Shown piece by piece: positions 18,919 to 27,089 of a stretch of 64,000 bases of DNA; position 1 is the stretch's first letter; the number at the start of each line of letters is the position of its first letter. A model generated the notes under the pieces. The model had not been told where the DNA came from. It searched no databases and was given only the letters and a program-made list of their open reading frames with translations. The DNA is from Flavobacteriales bacterium (GTDB lineage: Bacteria; Bacteroidota; Bacteroidia; Flavobacteriales_E; Vicingaceae), in NCBI GenBank assembly GCA_020635795.1, contig JACJZD010000001.1, forward strand, positions 1,652,522 to 1,716,521, read 5' to 3'. Made by a program: the position numbers and the translations under genes.

Positions 18919-18956
18919 AAACACAAAAAACTATACACGAAAAACTAAACACTAAA

Positions 18957-19346
18957 ATGCTAAATTCACTTACCCCTAACCTAATGGTTAACAATGTAGA
19001 AGAAGCCATTGAATACTATACCGATTTATTAGGTTTTACTTTATTAAGAACAGTTCCTGAAAAGGGAAATCCTGATTGGGCGATGATAAAACGAAACGAT
19101 GTGGTTTTGATGTTTCAATCTGCAAAAAGTTTAAAAGATGAAATGCCAAAATTAAAATCTCAAAAACCTGGAGGTGGTTTAACGTTTTACATTAAGGTAG
19201 ATAGAATTACAGAACTACACGAAGAATTGGTAGACAATGAAGTAGAAATTATTTCAGATTTAGAAAGTACGTTCTACGATACCATTGAGTTTTCGATAGT
19301 AGATTTAAACGGATACATTTTAACATTTTCAGAAGAAAAGATATAG
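18957..19346 (+). CDS. VOC superfamily (glyoxalase/bleomycin resistance-like) protein
   Basis: The 129-residue protein has one vicinal-oxygen-chelate domain: LTPNLMVNNVEEAIEYYTDLLGF at the start and EFSIVDLNGYILTFSEE at the end, giving paired beta-alpha-beta-beta-beta units. VOC proteins bind a metal and act as lyases, dioxygenases or drug-binding proteins. The substrate is not readable here. It sits between the four helix bundle gene and the enoyl-CoA hydratase gene on the same strand. Confidence 0.82.
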   Translation: MLNSLTPNLMVNNVEEAIEYYTDLLGFTLLRTVPEKGNPDWAMIKRNDVVLMFQSAKSLKDEMPKLKSQKPGGGLTFYIKVDRITELHEELVDNEVEIISDLESTFYDTIEFSIVDLNGYILTFSEEKI

Positions 19347-19384
19347 TAACTAGTGTTTAGTGGATTGTGTTTAGATTTTTCTTG

Positions 19385-19419
19385 ACACCAAACACCAAAC
19401 ACCAAACACCAAACACCAA
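19385..19419 (+). repeat. Five perfect 7-base repeats (ACACCAA) ending on the start codon
   Basis: ACACCAA is repeated five times without error. The last A is also the A of the ATG of the downstream enoyl-CoA hydratase gene. The array therefore makes up the whole presumed ribosome landing region. Upstream, the sense strand carries related GTGTTTAG blocks. Confidence 0.9.
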
Positions 19420-20192
19420 TGAATACAGCAACAGAACAAGGAACAGTAGAAATAAACGTAAACGAAAAAGGAATTGCAACCATTGAATTTTTTCATCCTT
19501 TGAGTAACTCGTTACCCGGTAAAGTTTTAAACAAACTTGCAGAAACGATTACTGAAGCAGGTAAAAATGATGCAGTTAAGGTAATCATATTAAAATCGAA
19601 AGGTGAAAAAGCCTTTTGTGCTGGCGCAAGTTTTGATGAATTAATTTCAATCAACGATTTAGAAACTGGCACCAAGTTTTTCTCAGGTTTTGCTAATGTA
19701 ATTAATGCTGCACGAAAATGCCCAAAACTGATTATTGGGCGAGTACAAGGCAAAGCTGTTGGTGGTGGTGTAGGTATGGCTAGTGCCGTGGATATTTGTT
19801 ACGCCACCAAAGGTGCTGCTGTAAAATTAAGCGAGCTGGCTGTAGGTATTGGTCCTTTTGTGGTTGGACCAGCCGTAGAACGAAAAATAGGGACATCGGC
19901 AATGAGTATGTTGGCAATAAATGCTACCGAATGGTATAGTGCCGATTGGGCAAAAGAAAAATCGCTTTATGCCGAAACATTTGAAACCATTGAAGAAATG
20001 GATACTGCAATAGACGTTTTAGCAAATAAATTAGCAAGCTCTAACCCAGAAGCCATGAGCATGTTAAAAACCATTTTTTGGCAAGGAACAGAACATTGGG
20101 ATACTTTACTAATTGAACGTGCTGGCATGAGTGGAAAATTAGTTTTATCTGATTTTACGCGAAATGCGATAAATGCTTTTAAAGCGAAGTAA
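19419..20192 (+). CDS. Enoyl-CoA hydratase/isomerase family protein
   Basis: The 257-residue crotonase-fold protein has the oxyanion-hole segments KAFCAGASFDEL and GKAVGGGVGMASAVDICYA, then the LSELAVGIGPFVVGP block. The usual second catalytic glutamate region is present as SELAVGIGP. It would hydrate or isomerise enoyl-CoA intermediates in the cytosol. Its position after paaZ suggests a role in the same aromatic-acid pathway (PaaF/PaaG-like), but this is inferred from context. A strong terminator follows at 20216. Confidence 0.88.
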   Translation: MNTATEQGTVEINVNEKGIATIEFFHPLSNSLPGKVLNKLAETITEAGKNDAVKVIILKSKGEKAFCAGASFDELISINDLETGTKFFSGFANVINAARKCPKLIIGRVQGKAVGGGVGMASAVDICYATKGAAVKLSELAVGIGPFVVGPAVERKIGTSAMSMLAINATEWYSADWAKEKSLYAETFETIEEMDTAIDVLANKLASSNPEAMSMLKTIFWQGTEHWDTLLIERAGMSGKLVLSDFTRNAINAFKAK

Positions 20193-20215
20193 TAACATGT
20201 TAAATAACATGACTA

Positions 20216-20241
20216 GCCCTGACAAATGTCAGGGCTTTTTT
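20216..20241 (+). terminator. Rho-independent terminator of the paaZ-hydratase cluster
   Basis: GCCCTGACA and TGTCAGGGC form a perfect 9-base-pair stem with a two-base loop, followed by TTTTTT. It begins 23 bases after the hydratase stop. Confidence 0.9.
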
Positions 20242-20288
20242 GTTTTTTGGGGTATAACTTTATGATATAAACCAATAAAACAAAAACT

Positions 20289-20708
20289 ATGAGTCAAACA
20301 ATTGAAATTAATCAAGGTGAAATTAAAGTGAATTTTAAAACTCCTACAAGTGGGAAAGTATCGTTTAAAGATCTTGGATTGAAAAACGAAGATTTAATAT
20401 CGGAGAGTGGATTGGTAAGAATGGTCTTCGATTTTGAAGGGATTGGAGAACATAATTATTATCAAGTACCTACCATTAGTATTGCTTACAAAGAAGAAAT
20501 GGGTGAAACACACTGGCAATGCGATTTTAATGGTGAAACCATTTTAGATAAAACCGACCATCACGGACATTCAACCGTTATTTTGTTAAACAGAACAAAA
20601 TTGAGTAGTTTAGAACACCACCACCAAAATGTTTTGGTATTGCATGGTGAGTTTCCAAAACCAGCTCATTTAATTGCAGAAGATTCGTTTATTACCTTCT
20701 TTTCTTAA
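20289..20708 (+). CDS. Hypothetical protein, 139 residues
   Basis: A small cytosolic-looking protein with no signal peptide or membrane helix. Predicted beta-rich segments alternate with charged turns. Two His clusters are visible (DKTDHHGHSTV and LEHHHQNVLVLHGEF), which could bind metal. It is enclosed by terminators at 20216 and 20731, so it is probably a single-gene transcript. No family was recognised. Confidence 0.65.
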   Translation: MSQTIEINQGEIKVNFKTPTSGKVSFKDLGLKNEDLISESGLVRMVFDFEGIGEHNYYQVPTISIAYKEEMGETHWQCDFNGETILDKTDHHGHSTVILLNRTKLSSLEHHHQNVLVLHGEFPKPAHLIAEDSFITFFS

Positions 20709-20730
20709 GAAATAAGCACACTATAAAAAA

Positions 20731-20758
20731 GCTCTAACAAAAATGTTGGAGCTTTTTT
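20731..20758 (+). terminator. Terminator of the 20289 gene
   Basis: GCTCTAACA pairs with TGTTGGAGC (one G-U pair), followed by TTTTTT and preceded by AAAAAA, so it could work in both directions. It closely resembles the terminator at 22284, so the intervening gene unit is bracketed by near-identical terminators. Confidence 0.85.
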
Positions 20759-20845
20759 ATTTTCTGTACTTTTAATGACAACAACTAATTACAATTATTT
20801 ACAAACGACTACAAATAATTACAAATGGACTTGCGTTTAGCCGCA

Positions 20846-20856
20846 TGTTAGCCATA
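20846..20856. repeat. Left inverted repeat (TGTTAGCCATA) of a cassette-like unit
   Basis: TGTTAGCCATA is the exact reverse complement of TATGGCTAACA at 22138-22148. The two copies flank the gene at 20888-22129 and lie outside its coding sequence. Confidence 0.7.
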
Positions 20857-20887
20857 ATTTCAGAAACGACCTGCAAACCAAGAAAAT

Positions 20888-22129
20888 ATGAAGTACAAAC
20901 TGATAATATTAGGATTATTAATAAGCTTAACTGGATTTACTCAGACAATTGAACAACTTGAATTAAAGCTGAGACATACACCAATCTTGAAACTTGATTC
21001 AGTAAAACTGATTTGTAATCAGATTTTTAAACTGGATAAATACAATGAATCAGCTATTGATTATTTAATGGAATCATATCGGTATCAAACCGATGATTCA
21101 CCAGAGCTATTGTTTTTTAGTGGTCGTGAAAAGTCCGATATTGATACTACAATAAATTACACAGATTCAATTAATACCTTCTTTCAAAATTTGGTTGAAA
21201 GTGATAAATCCAATCCAATTCCATTGATATTGGAGGCTAAGTATAAATTTGGCAGAACATTTCCTTCGGATTCCAATAAGATTGCCCCGTTAGAGAAAGC
21301 CTTACAGCTTGACAAGGGAAATATTGAAGCAAACTTTTTATTAGGACAAACATACTATTTCATATTTATTGACGAGTTTAAAAAAGACTCAAATAATTCT
21401 AACTTGGAAGAATTAGCATCTAAGTCTTTAAACAGATTGGAGCAATCTTTTATTTTGGATAGCACAAAAAGAGAACTATTAAGGTATCCATTGATACAGT
21501 TAGCAAATTATTTAGGAGATTCTCAAAAAATAAAGGAATACAAAACTTACAAAGTTCACTCTGATTTATATTTCCCTTTAAAATCTTTAGGTACTTTTAG
21601 CGATGATTGGAATTTAAATTATACGATAAATATAATGCAAGAAATAGATTTGGCTTTATTCGTTAATAATTGGTATTCGAGTCAACTTAGAGCAATGAGC
21701 GAACCTATTTTGTGCAAAGATTATTCAGTAGATAACTCATACAGATTTACATGGTTAAGAACATTTCACAACCCGATTGCTGTTCGTATAGATAATAACA
21801 ATGGGCAGATTCTATTGACATGGAAAGAGTGTGATGGTGCAGGGGGATATGAGCCTGGTAAAATCATAGTGGATAAACAAAAGAAAATATCAGAAGCTAA
21901 ATGGCAAGAATTTCAAAAAATGATTTCACAGATTGATTTTTGGAAAATGCCATCAACATCAAATGAGATTCTTGGAACTGATGGTGCACAATGGATTCTT
22001 GAAGGAATCAATGAAGGAAAATATCATGTAACTGATAGGTGGACTCCACGAGGTTCTGATTATGCAAAATGTTGTGAGTATCTAATTGAACTTACGGACA
22101 TCAAGATTAAAGAAAAAGAGAAATACTAA
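20888..22129 (+). CDS. Secreted protein with TPR-like region, function unknown
   Basis: This 413-residue protein has a signal peptide (MKYKLIILGLLISLTGFTQ). The middle is helical and TPR-like, for example KALQLDKGNIEANFLLGQTYY. The C-terminal part is beta-rich and contains ILLTWKECDGAGGYEPG and GTDGAQWILEGINEG. A Trp- and Cys-containing ending precedes a charged tail. No named family was recognised. The gene stands alone between two terminators, is flanked by an 11-base inverted repeat and is followed by an attC-like hairpin, so it may be a mobile gene cassette. Confidence 0.75.
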   Translation: MKYKLIILGLLISLTGFTQTIEQLELKLRHTPILKLDSVKLICNQIFKLDKYNESAIDYLMESYRYQTDDSPELLFFSGREKSDIDTTINYTDSINTFFQNLVESDKSNPIPLILEAKYKFGRTFPSDSNKIAPLEKALQLDKGNIEANFLLGQTYYFIFIDEFKKDSNNSNLEELASKSLNRLEQSFILDSTKRELLRYPLIQLANYLGDSQKIKEYKTYKVHSDLYFPLKSLGTFSDDWNLNYTINIMQEIDLALFVNNWYSSQLRAMSEPILCKDYSVDNSYRFTWLRTFHNPIAVRIDNNNGQILLTWKECDGAGGYEPGKIIVDKQKKISEAKWQEFQKMISQIDFWKMPSTSNEILGTDGAQWILEGINEGKYHVTDRWTPRGSDYAKCCEYLIELTDIKIKEKEKY

Positions 22130-22137
22130 TAAAAAAC

Positions 22138-22276
22138 TATGGCTAACAATGTGTCATACGTAATGGCGGGGAAAGTAGTAAATATCAAGGTTTGCAGCTC
22201 GCATCAATTCCATTTCGGTTTGATAGCGAGAAGCTCCGAAGTCCGCCACTACGCATACACTCAACGTTAAACCCAT
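22138..22276. repeat. attC-like long imperfect hairpin
   Basis: About 139 bases fold back on themselves with bulges. The best arm is ATACGTAATGGCGG (22156-22169) against CCGCCACTACGCAT (22243-22256), 12 of 14 paired in Watson-Crick fashion. Outer ends GGCTAACAATGTGT and ACACTCAACGTTAAACC pair imperfectly, and an inner arm pairs GCAGCTCGCATCAA with TTGATAGCGAGAAGCTC. The right end contains GTTAAAC, which fits the integron core site GTTRRRY. The left GGCTAAC is one base off RYYYAAC. No integrase gene is in the window. Confidence 0.5.
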
Positions 22277-22283
22277 AAAAAAA

Positions 22284-22308
22284 GCTCAACAAATGTTGAG
22301 CTTTTTTA
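22284..22308. terminator. Bidirectional terminator between the cassette-like gene and nqrF
   Basis: GCTCAACA and TGTTGAGC form a perfect 8-base-pair stem with a two-base loop. It has a T-run on the right and an A-run on the left, so it can serve both the plus-strand gene and the convergent nqr operon ending at 22326. Confidence 0.9.
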
Positions 22309-22325
22309 TATTAATTTGAGGATGC

Positions 22326-23621
22326 TTATCCACCAAAATCATCAAAACGAACATTTTCTTTTGGTACACCCCATTGATCGCACATGTTAACCACGGCGTT
22401 GTTCATCATTGGAGGTCCACAGAAATAAAATTCAATATCTTCTGGAGCATCGTGTTTACTTAAATATTGGTCAATTACCACTTGGTGCACAAACCCAACA
22501 AAACCATCTCCTTCATCATTGGTGTCTTTCATCACTTTCCAATTATCTGATTCTAATGGCTCAGACAATACCAAGTAAAATTTAAAGTTTGGAAAATCTC
22601 TCTCTAAATCTCTAAAATAGTGAATGTAAAACAACTCTCCTTTTGAACGACCACCATACCAATAAGTAACTTTACGACCTGTTTTTAATGTTTTAAACAA
22701 CTCGTACAAGTGCGAACGCATTGGAGCCATACCAGCACCACCACCAATATAAAGCATTTCAGCATCCGACTCATTAATAAAGAACTCTCCGTAAGGTCCT
22801 GAAATGATAGCTTTATCGCCAACTTTTAAATTAAAGATGTACGAAGAAGCAATACCCGGATTTACATCCATCCAGCCATTTTTAGCTCTATCGAAAGGAG
22901 GTGTAGCAACACGTACATTCAACATAATTTTTCTTCCTTCAGCAGGGTAAGAAGCCATAGAATAAGCTCTAACTACTTCCTCGTCATTTTTCATTACCAA
23001 AGGCCATAGGTTAAATTTATCCCAATCTGCTTTAAATTTATCTGGCTCTCCCGGATGATCTTGAGGATGTGCAGTAATATCCATGTCCTTATAGTTAACC
23101 GTACATGCAGGTATTTTAATTTGTATATAACCACCTGCCTTGTAGTTCATGTCTTCTGGTATTTCAACAATAAACTCTTTAATAAACGTAGCCACGTTAT
23201 AGTTAGAAACAACAGTTGCTTCCCACTCTTTAATACCCAAAATTTCTTCGTGGATATGAATATCCATGTCTTCTTTTACCTTAACCTGACAACCTAAACG
23301 GTAATTTTCGGCTATTTCCTTTCTTGTAAAGTTTGGAATCTCTGTTGGAAGAATACTTCCACCTCCACTATTCACTTGACAAACACATTGAATACATGTT
23401 CCACCACCACCACAAGCAGATGGCAAAAAGATACCTTCGTTACCTAATGTCGACAGTAAAGTTCCTCCACCATCAACTTCAATCACTTTATCATGGTTAA
23501 TCGTAATTTTTATTTTGCCCGATGGCATTAATTTAGCCTTAGCAAAAAGTAAAATACTTACTAATGCTAAAACAACAATTAAAAAAACTACTATGGTTAT
23601 TAATATTACGCTAGTATCCAT
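22326..23621 (-). CDS. nqrF: NADH:ubiquinone reductase (Na+-transporting) subunit F
   Basis: NqrF is the NADH-oxidising subunit: electrons pass from NADH to FAD and a 2Fe-2S cluster. The 431-residue protein has an N-terminal membrane helix (3-28), a ferredoxin-like domain with cluster ligands C70, C76, C79 and C111, a flavin-binding RAYSMASYP motif and an NADH-binding GGGAGMAPMRSHLYEL segment. The C-terminus, ENVRFDDFGG, is typical. It is slightly longer than common proteobacterial NqrF, with an insert around 185-205. Last gene of the nqr operon. Confidence 0.96.
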   Translation of the reverse strand: MDTSVILITIVVFLIVVLALVSILLFAKAKLMPSGKIKITINHDKVIEVDGGGTLLSTLGNEGIFLPSACGGGGTCIQCVCQVNSGGGSILPTEIPNFTRKEIAENYRLGCQVKVKEDMDIHIHEEILGIKEWEATVVSNYNVATFIKEFIVEIPEDMNYKAGGYIQIKIPACTVNYKDMDITAHPQDHPGEPDKFKADWDKFNLWPLVMKNDEEVVRAYSMASYPAEGRKIMLNVRVATPPFDRAKNGWMDVNPGIASSYIFNLKVGDKAIISGPYGEFFINESDAEMLYIGGGAGMAPMRSHLYELFKTLKTGRKVTYWYGGRSKGELFYIHYFRDLERDFPNFKFYLVLSEPLESDNWKVMKDTNDEGDGFVGFVHQVVIDQYLSKHDAPEDIEFYFCGPPMMNNAVVNMCDQWGVPKENVRFDDFGG

Positions 23622-23631
23622 ATCTCAAATA

Positions 23632-24246
23632 TTAAAGTTCAAATCCTAAAAATCCTAAAAATGCTAATCCCATTAATCCTGTAAGGATAAAAGCCATACC
23701 TACTCCTTTTATTGGACCAGGAATGTGGGAATACTTAATTTTTTCTCTAATTGCAGCAATTAACACAATGGCTAAGAACCATCCAAATCCAGAACCTACA
23801 CCATATACTGTAGCTTCGCCAACATTAGAGAATTGTTTTTGTTGCATAAATAATGATGCTCCTAAAATAGCACAGTTTACTGCAATAAGTGGTAAGAAAA
23901 TACCTAATGCCCCGTACAAAGCAGGAGAAAACTTTTCAACCAACATTTCTACCAATTGTACAATAGATGCAATAACAGCAATAAACATAATAAAACTCAA
24001 AAAGCTTAAATCTACATCAGCATACTCAGCACCTAACCAAGATAAAGCACCCTCTTTAAGTACATAGGTTTCTAACAAATAATTGACTGGTACGGTAACC
24101 AACAATACAAAAATTACTGCTGCACCTAAACCTACTGCAGTTTTTACCGATTTTGAAACTGCCAAATATGAACACATTCCTAAGAAGAAGGTGAAAATCA
24201 TATTTTCTATGAAGGCACTTTTTATAAATAAATTAACTAATTCCAT
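23632..24246 (-). CDS. nqrE: NADH:ubiquinone reductase (Na+-transporting) subunit E
   Basis: NqrE is an integral membrane subunit that, paired with NqrD, carries a membrane iron centre and helps form the sodium path. The 204-residue protein has six helices. It shows FFLGMCSYLAVSKSVKTAVGLG with the conserved cysteine near residue 26, and FLPLIAVNCAILGASLF with a second conserved cysteine. It lies 22 bases after nqrD and 10 before nqrF. Confidence 0.96.
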   Translation of the reverse strand: MELVNLFIKSAFIENMIFTFFLGMCSYLAVSKSVKTAVGLGAAVIFVLLVTVPVNYLLETYVLKEGALSWLGAEYADVDLSFLSFIMFIAVIASIVQLVEMLVEKFSPALYGALGIFLPLIAVNCAILGASLFMQQKQFSNVGEATVYGVGSGFGWFLAIVLIAAIREKIKYSHIPGPIKGVGMAFILTGLMGLAFLGFLGFEL

Positions 24247-24268
24247 TTCTTTATAGTATTAAAACTTA

Positions 24269-24931
24269 TTATTCTCCAATTAATTGAGGGTTTCTTGCTT
24301 TCTGAACCCAAATGTATATTGCCACAATAAACAACGATGACGGAGGCAATAACATTAATCCGTTATTCATATAGCCCATATCAAAAACTGCATCTGGTAA
24401 CAATTGCAATTTACCTAAACCCGGTATGGTTAAAAACCCTGACCCGAAAACCTCTTTAAAAAACGCAACAACAACTAAAACCAAACCATAACCTAATCCG
24501 TTACCTATACCATCTAAAGCAGACGCCCAAGGCTTGTTTCCTAAAGCAAATGCTTCTAAACGTCCCATAATAATACAGTTGGTAATAATTAAACCAACAA
24601 ATACCGATAATGATTTAGAAACATCATATACATAAGCTTTAAGAATTTGGTCAACACAAATAACCAAAAATGCTACAACCACAAGCTCAACAATAATTCT
24701 AATTCTACTGGGGATAATGTTTCTCATTAAAGAGATTACTACGTTACCTAAAGTAGTTACTGCCAACACAGCAATAGACATGATAAGTGCATTATCCATT
24801 TGAACCGTTACAGCCAATGCTGAACATATACCCAATACCTGAATAGTAACAGGATTGATGGTGTTTAATGGCTCTGTAATTAACTTTCTATTTTTCTTTG
24901 AAAATAGAGACTCTTTTTTTGCTTCGCTCAT
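24269..24931 (-). CDS. nqrD: NADH:ubiquinone reductase (Na+-transporting) subunit D
   Basis: NqrD is the membrane partner of NqrE. The 220-residue protein has six helices, with conserved cysteines in NPVTIQVLGICSALAVT and VGLIITNCIIMGRLEAFAL, the inverted-topology counterparts of the NqrE sites. The N-terminus carries a short basic extension. It sits 28 bases downstream of nqrC. Confidence 0.96.
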   Translation of the reverse strand: MSEAKKESLFSKKNRKLITEPLNTINPVTIQVLGICSALAVTVQMDNALIMSIAVLAVTTLGNVVISLMRNIIPSRIRIIVELVVVAFLVICVDQILKAYVYDVSKSLSVFVGLIITNCIIMGRLEAFALGNKPWASALDGIGNGLGYGLVLVVVAFFKEVFGSGFLTIPGLGKLQLLPDAVFDMGYMNNGLMLLPPSSLFIVAIYIWVQKARNPQLIGE

Positions 24932-24959
24932 AATTAATCTAATTTACTTTTGCGATTTA

Positions 24960-25859
24960 TTAATTTATTGAATCATTTACACTAACTAGTGTTGAATCAC
25001 TCACAACAATTTCTTCGGTAACTACTTCTTCTGGTTGATTTCCAGCAAACTCAGGATTGCTCTTAAAAAAATTGTAGTAAACCACTAAATTTCTTTTTAA
25101 CATTTCTTGAACACCAACACCAGTAAACGTTGCTCCACTAATCCCATCAACTTGGTGCTCGTTTAATGTAGCCCCTGGTTTTAATACATTAACTGATGTA
25201 AATTCGTTATCGTTAGCTATTAACTTACCAATGTATTGATCTTGAAACCAATCTTCTTTAATTTTAGAACCTAACCCAGGTGTTTCACCTTTGTGGTCGA
25301 ATACAGAACCGTTAATGGTTTTAAAGTCAGATTTAATACACACATAACCCCAAATATCATCCCACAAACCTTTACCACTTGCTGATAACACAAAATATTT
25401 TTCACCATTGTGTTCGCAAACAAAAATTGGGAAATGGATATCTTGAGATTTTTTTAATTCTTCAACCAACAAATCAGCATTTCCTTTTGTTTTGTTCATT
25501 ATTGGTTTAATAAATTTAGAATACTCTTTTCTTAAATCAATGTTAAAAGCATCTAATTTATCTTTTGGGTCAATGGGGTCATTCACCGACTTATCACTTA
25601 AAATTTCACCATTGTAATTAATGGTTAATCTTCTTGTAATAAAATTAGGAAATGCTTTCCCTGCTTCATCCCTTGAAATACCTTTTGTTTCATCAATACC
25701 AATAGCTTGAAGAATGTTTTGCATCTTCTCATTATCAACATTGGCTTGCTGAACTGGTTTTAAGCTCATTGAAATAAAAGCCAATAAACCACCAACAATT
25801 ACTACCATTATAATGGCAAAAGTTATTGTATATCCGTTACTTTCTCTGTTAATAGCCAT
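24960..25859 (-). CDS. nqrC: NADH:ubiquinone reductase (Na+-transporting) subunit C
   Basis: NqrC is anchored by one N-terminal helix (about 10-33) and exposes a periplasmic FMN domain. The covalent FMN site is T244 in DGISGATFTG, matching the S/T-G-A-T flavinylation motif. The 299-residue length is longer than usual because of an acidic, low-complexity C-terminal tail after about residue 275. FMN attachment needs ApbE, which is not in this window. Confidence 0.95.
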   Translation of the reverse strand: MAINRESNGYTITFAIIMVVIVGGLLAFISMSLKPVQQANVDNEKMQNILQAIGIDETKGISRDEAGKAFPNFITRRLTINYNGEILSDKSVNDPIDPKDKLDAFNIDLRKEYSKFIKPIMNKTKGNADLLVEELKKSQDIHFPIFVCEHNGEKYFVLSASGKGLWDDIWGYVCIKSDFKTINGSVFDHKGETPGLGSKIKEDWFQDQYIGKLIANDNEFTSVNVLKPGATLNEHQVDGISGATFTGVGVQEMLKRNLVVYYNFFKSNPEFAGNQPEEVVTEEIVVSDSTLVSVNDSIN

Positions 25860-25861
25860 AA

Positions 25862-27028
25862 TTATGCTGTTTTTATTCTTTTTAATCTTTTCTTAATATT
25901 TGCTGAAACCACCATGTTATCAATTAATGGAGCAAACACATTACCTAAAAGTATAGCCAACATTACACCTTCAGGGTAAGCTGGATTAGCAACTCTTATT
26001 AAAATTGCCATCATACCTATAAACAATCCATAAACAATTTTACCAATATTGGTCTGAGAAGCAGTAACTGGGTCGGTAGCCATAAAAACAGCACCAAAAG
26101 CAAAACCACCTAACATTAAGTGATGTAAAGCTGGTACTTGTGAATAAACTGATGTACCTAATGCATTAAATGCTAACCCTGTTAAAAGACCACCAACACA
26201 CATCGACAACATTATTCTTAAACTTCCTATACCTGTAATCACTAATATTAATGCACCTAAACCAATTGCAATTACAGACGTTTCGCCAATAGAACCTGGT
26301 ATAAAGCCAATAATAGATTCCATCATACTTGGTATAGCTTCTACTCCACCTTGAACTGCATTACCAAGAGGTGTAGCTCCAGAAAAACCATCAACAGCTT
26401 TTCCATCACCTAAACTCACCCAAACTTGGTCTCCCGACATTTTTGTTGGATAAGCAAAGAATAAAAAAGCTCTAGCTACTAAAGCCACGTTCACCACGTT
26501 CATACCTGTTCCACCAAATACTTCTTTACCAATAACTACAGCAAAAATAGTAGCAACTGCAACCATCCACAATGGCACATCAACTGGCATAATCAACGGA
26601 ATTAACATTCCCGACACCAAAAACCCTTCATGAATTGCATGTTTTTTAACCGCTGCAAAAATAAATTCAACTCCTAAACCTGCTGCATACGAAACTATTA
26701 CTATTGGCAACACCTGAATAGCTCCGTAGATAAATTTATCCCAAAACATGGAACAAACATTATCCCCTAAAGCCACTTCGCCAAGAGCTAAAAAATGTTG
26801 ATGTCCAACATTGTATATACCAAATAATAAAGCTGGAACTAACGCCAAAACAACCATAATCATGGTTCTTTTTAAATCTATACCATCTTTAATGTGAGTA
26901 CCGTTGTGACTTGTATGTCCAGGAACGAACAAAAACGTGTACATTCCATCCCAAACCGTATGAGCTATAGGAAATTTCCCATCAGCTTTAGGTTTGATTT
27001 TTTGCATGAATTTTTCTAATGCTTCCAT
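25862..27028 (-). CDS. nqrB: NADH:ubiquinone reductase (Na+-transporting) subunit B
   Basis: NqrB is the main membrane subunit, carrying covalent FMN and riboflavin and forming the sodium and quinone sites. The 388-residue protein has about ten helices. The flavinylation threonine is T219 in DGFSGATPLG. Conserved ATDPVTASQT and GMNVVNVALVARAFLFFAYP blocks are present. Its ATG directly abuts a 56-base array of seven-base repeats that fills the gap to nqrA. It is 2 bases before nqrC. Confidence 0.96.
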   Translation of the reverse strand: MEALEKFMQKIKPKADGKFPIAHTVWDGMYTFLFVPGHTSHNGTHIKDGIDLKRTMIMVVLALVPALLFGIYNVGHQHFLALGEVALGDNVCSMFWDKFIYGAIQVLPIVIVSYAAGLGVEFIFAAVKKHAIHEGFLVSGMLIPLIMPVDVPLWMVAVATIFAVVIGKEVFGGTGMNVVNVALVARAFLFFAYPTKMSGDQVWVSLGDGKAVDGFSGATPLGNAVQGGVEAIPSMMESIIGFIPGSIGETSVIAIGLGALILVITGIGSLRIMLSMCVGGLLTGLAFNALGTSVYSQVPALHHLMLGGFAFGAVFMATDPVTASQTNIGKIVYGLFIGMMAILIRVANPAYPEGVMLAILLGNVFAPLIDNMVVSANIKKRLKRIKTA

Positions 27029-27084
27029 TTTTTAGTTTCTTGTTTCTTATTTCTTGTTTTTGGTTGCTTGTTTCTAGTTTTTGC
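27029..27084 (-). repeat. Eight degenerate 7-base repeats between nqrA and nqrB
   Basis: Read on the plus strand the units are TTTTTAG, TTTCTTG, TTTCTTA, TTTCTTG, TTTTTGG, TTGCTTG, TTTCTAG and TTTTTGC. On the coding strand this is an A-rich array with a CAAGAAA-type unit ending immediately before the nqrB ATG. It occupies almost the whole 61-base gap. Confidence 0.85.
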
Positions 27085-27089
27085 AACTA

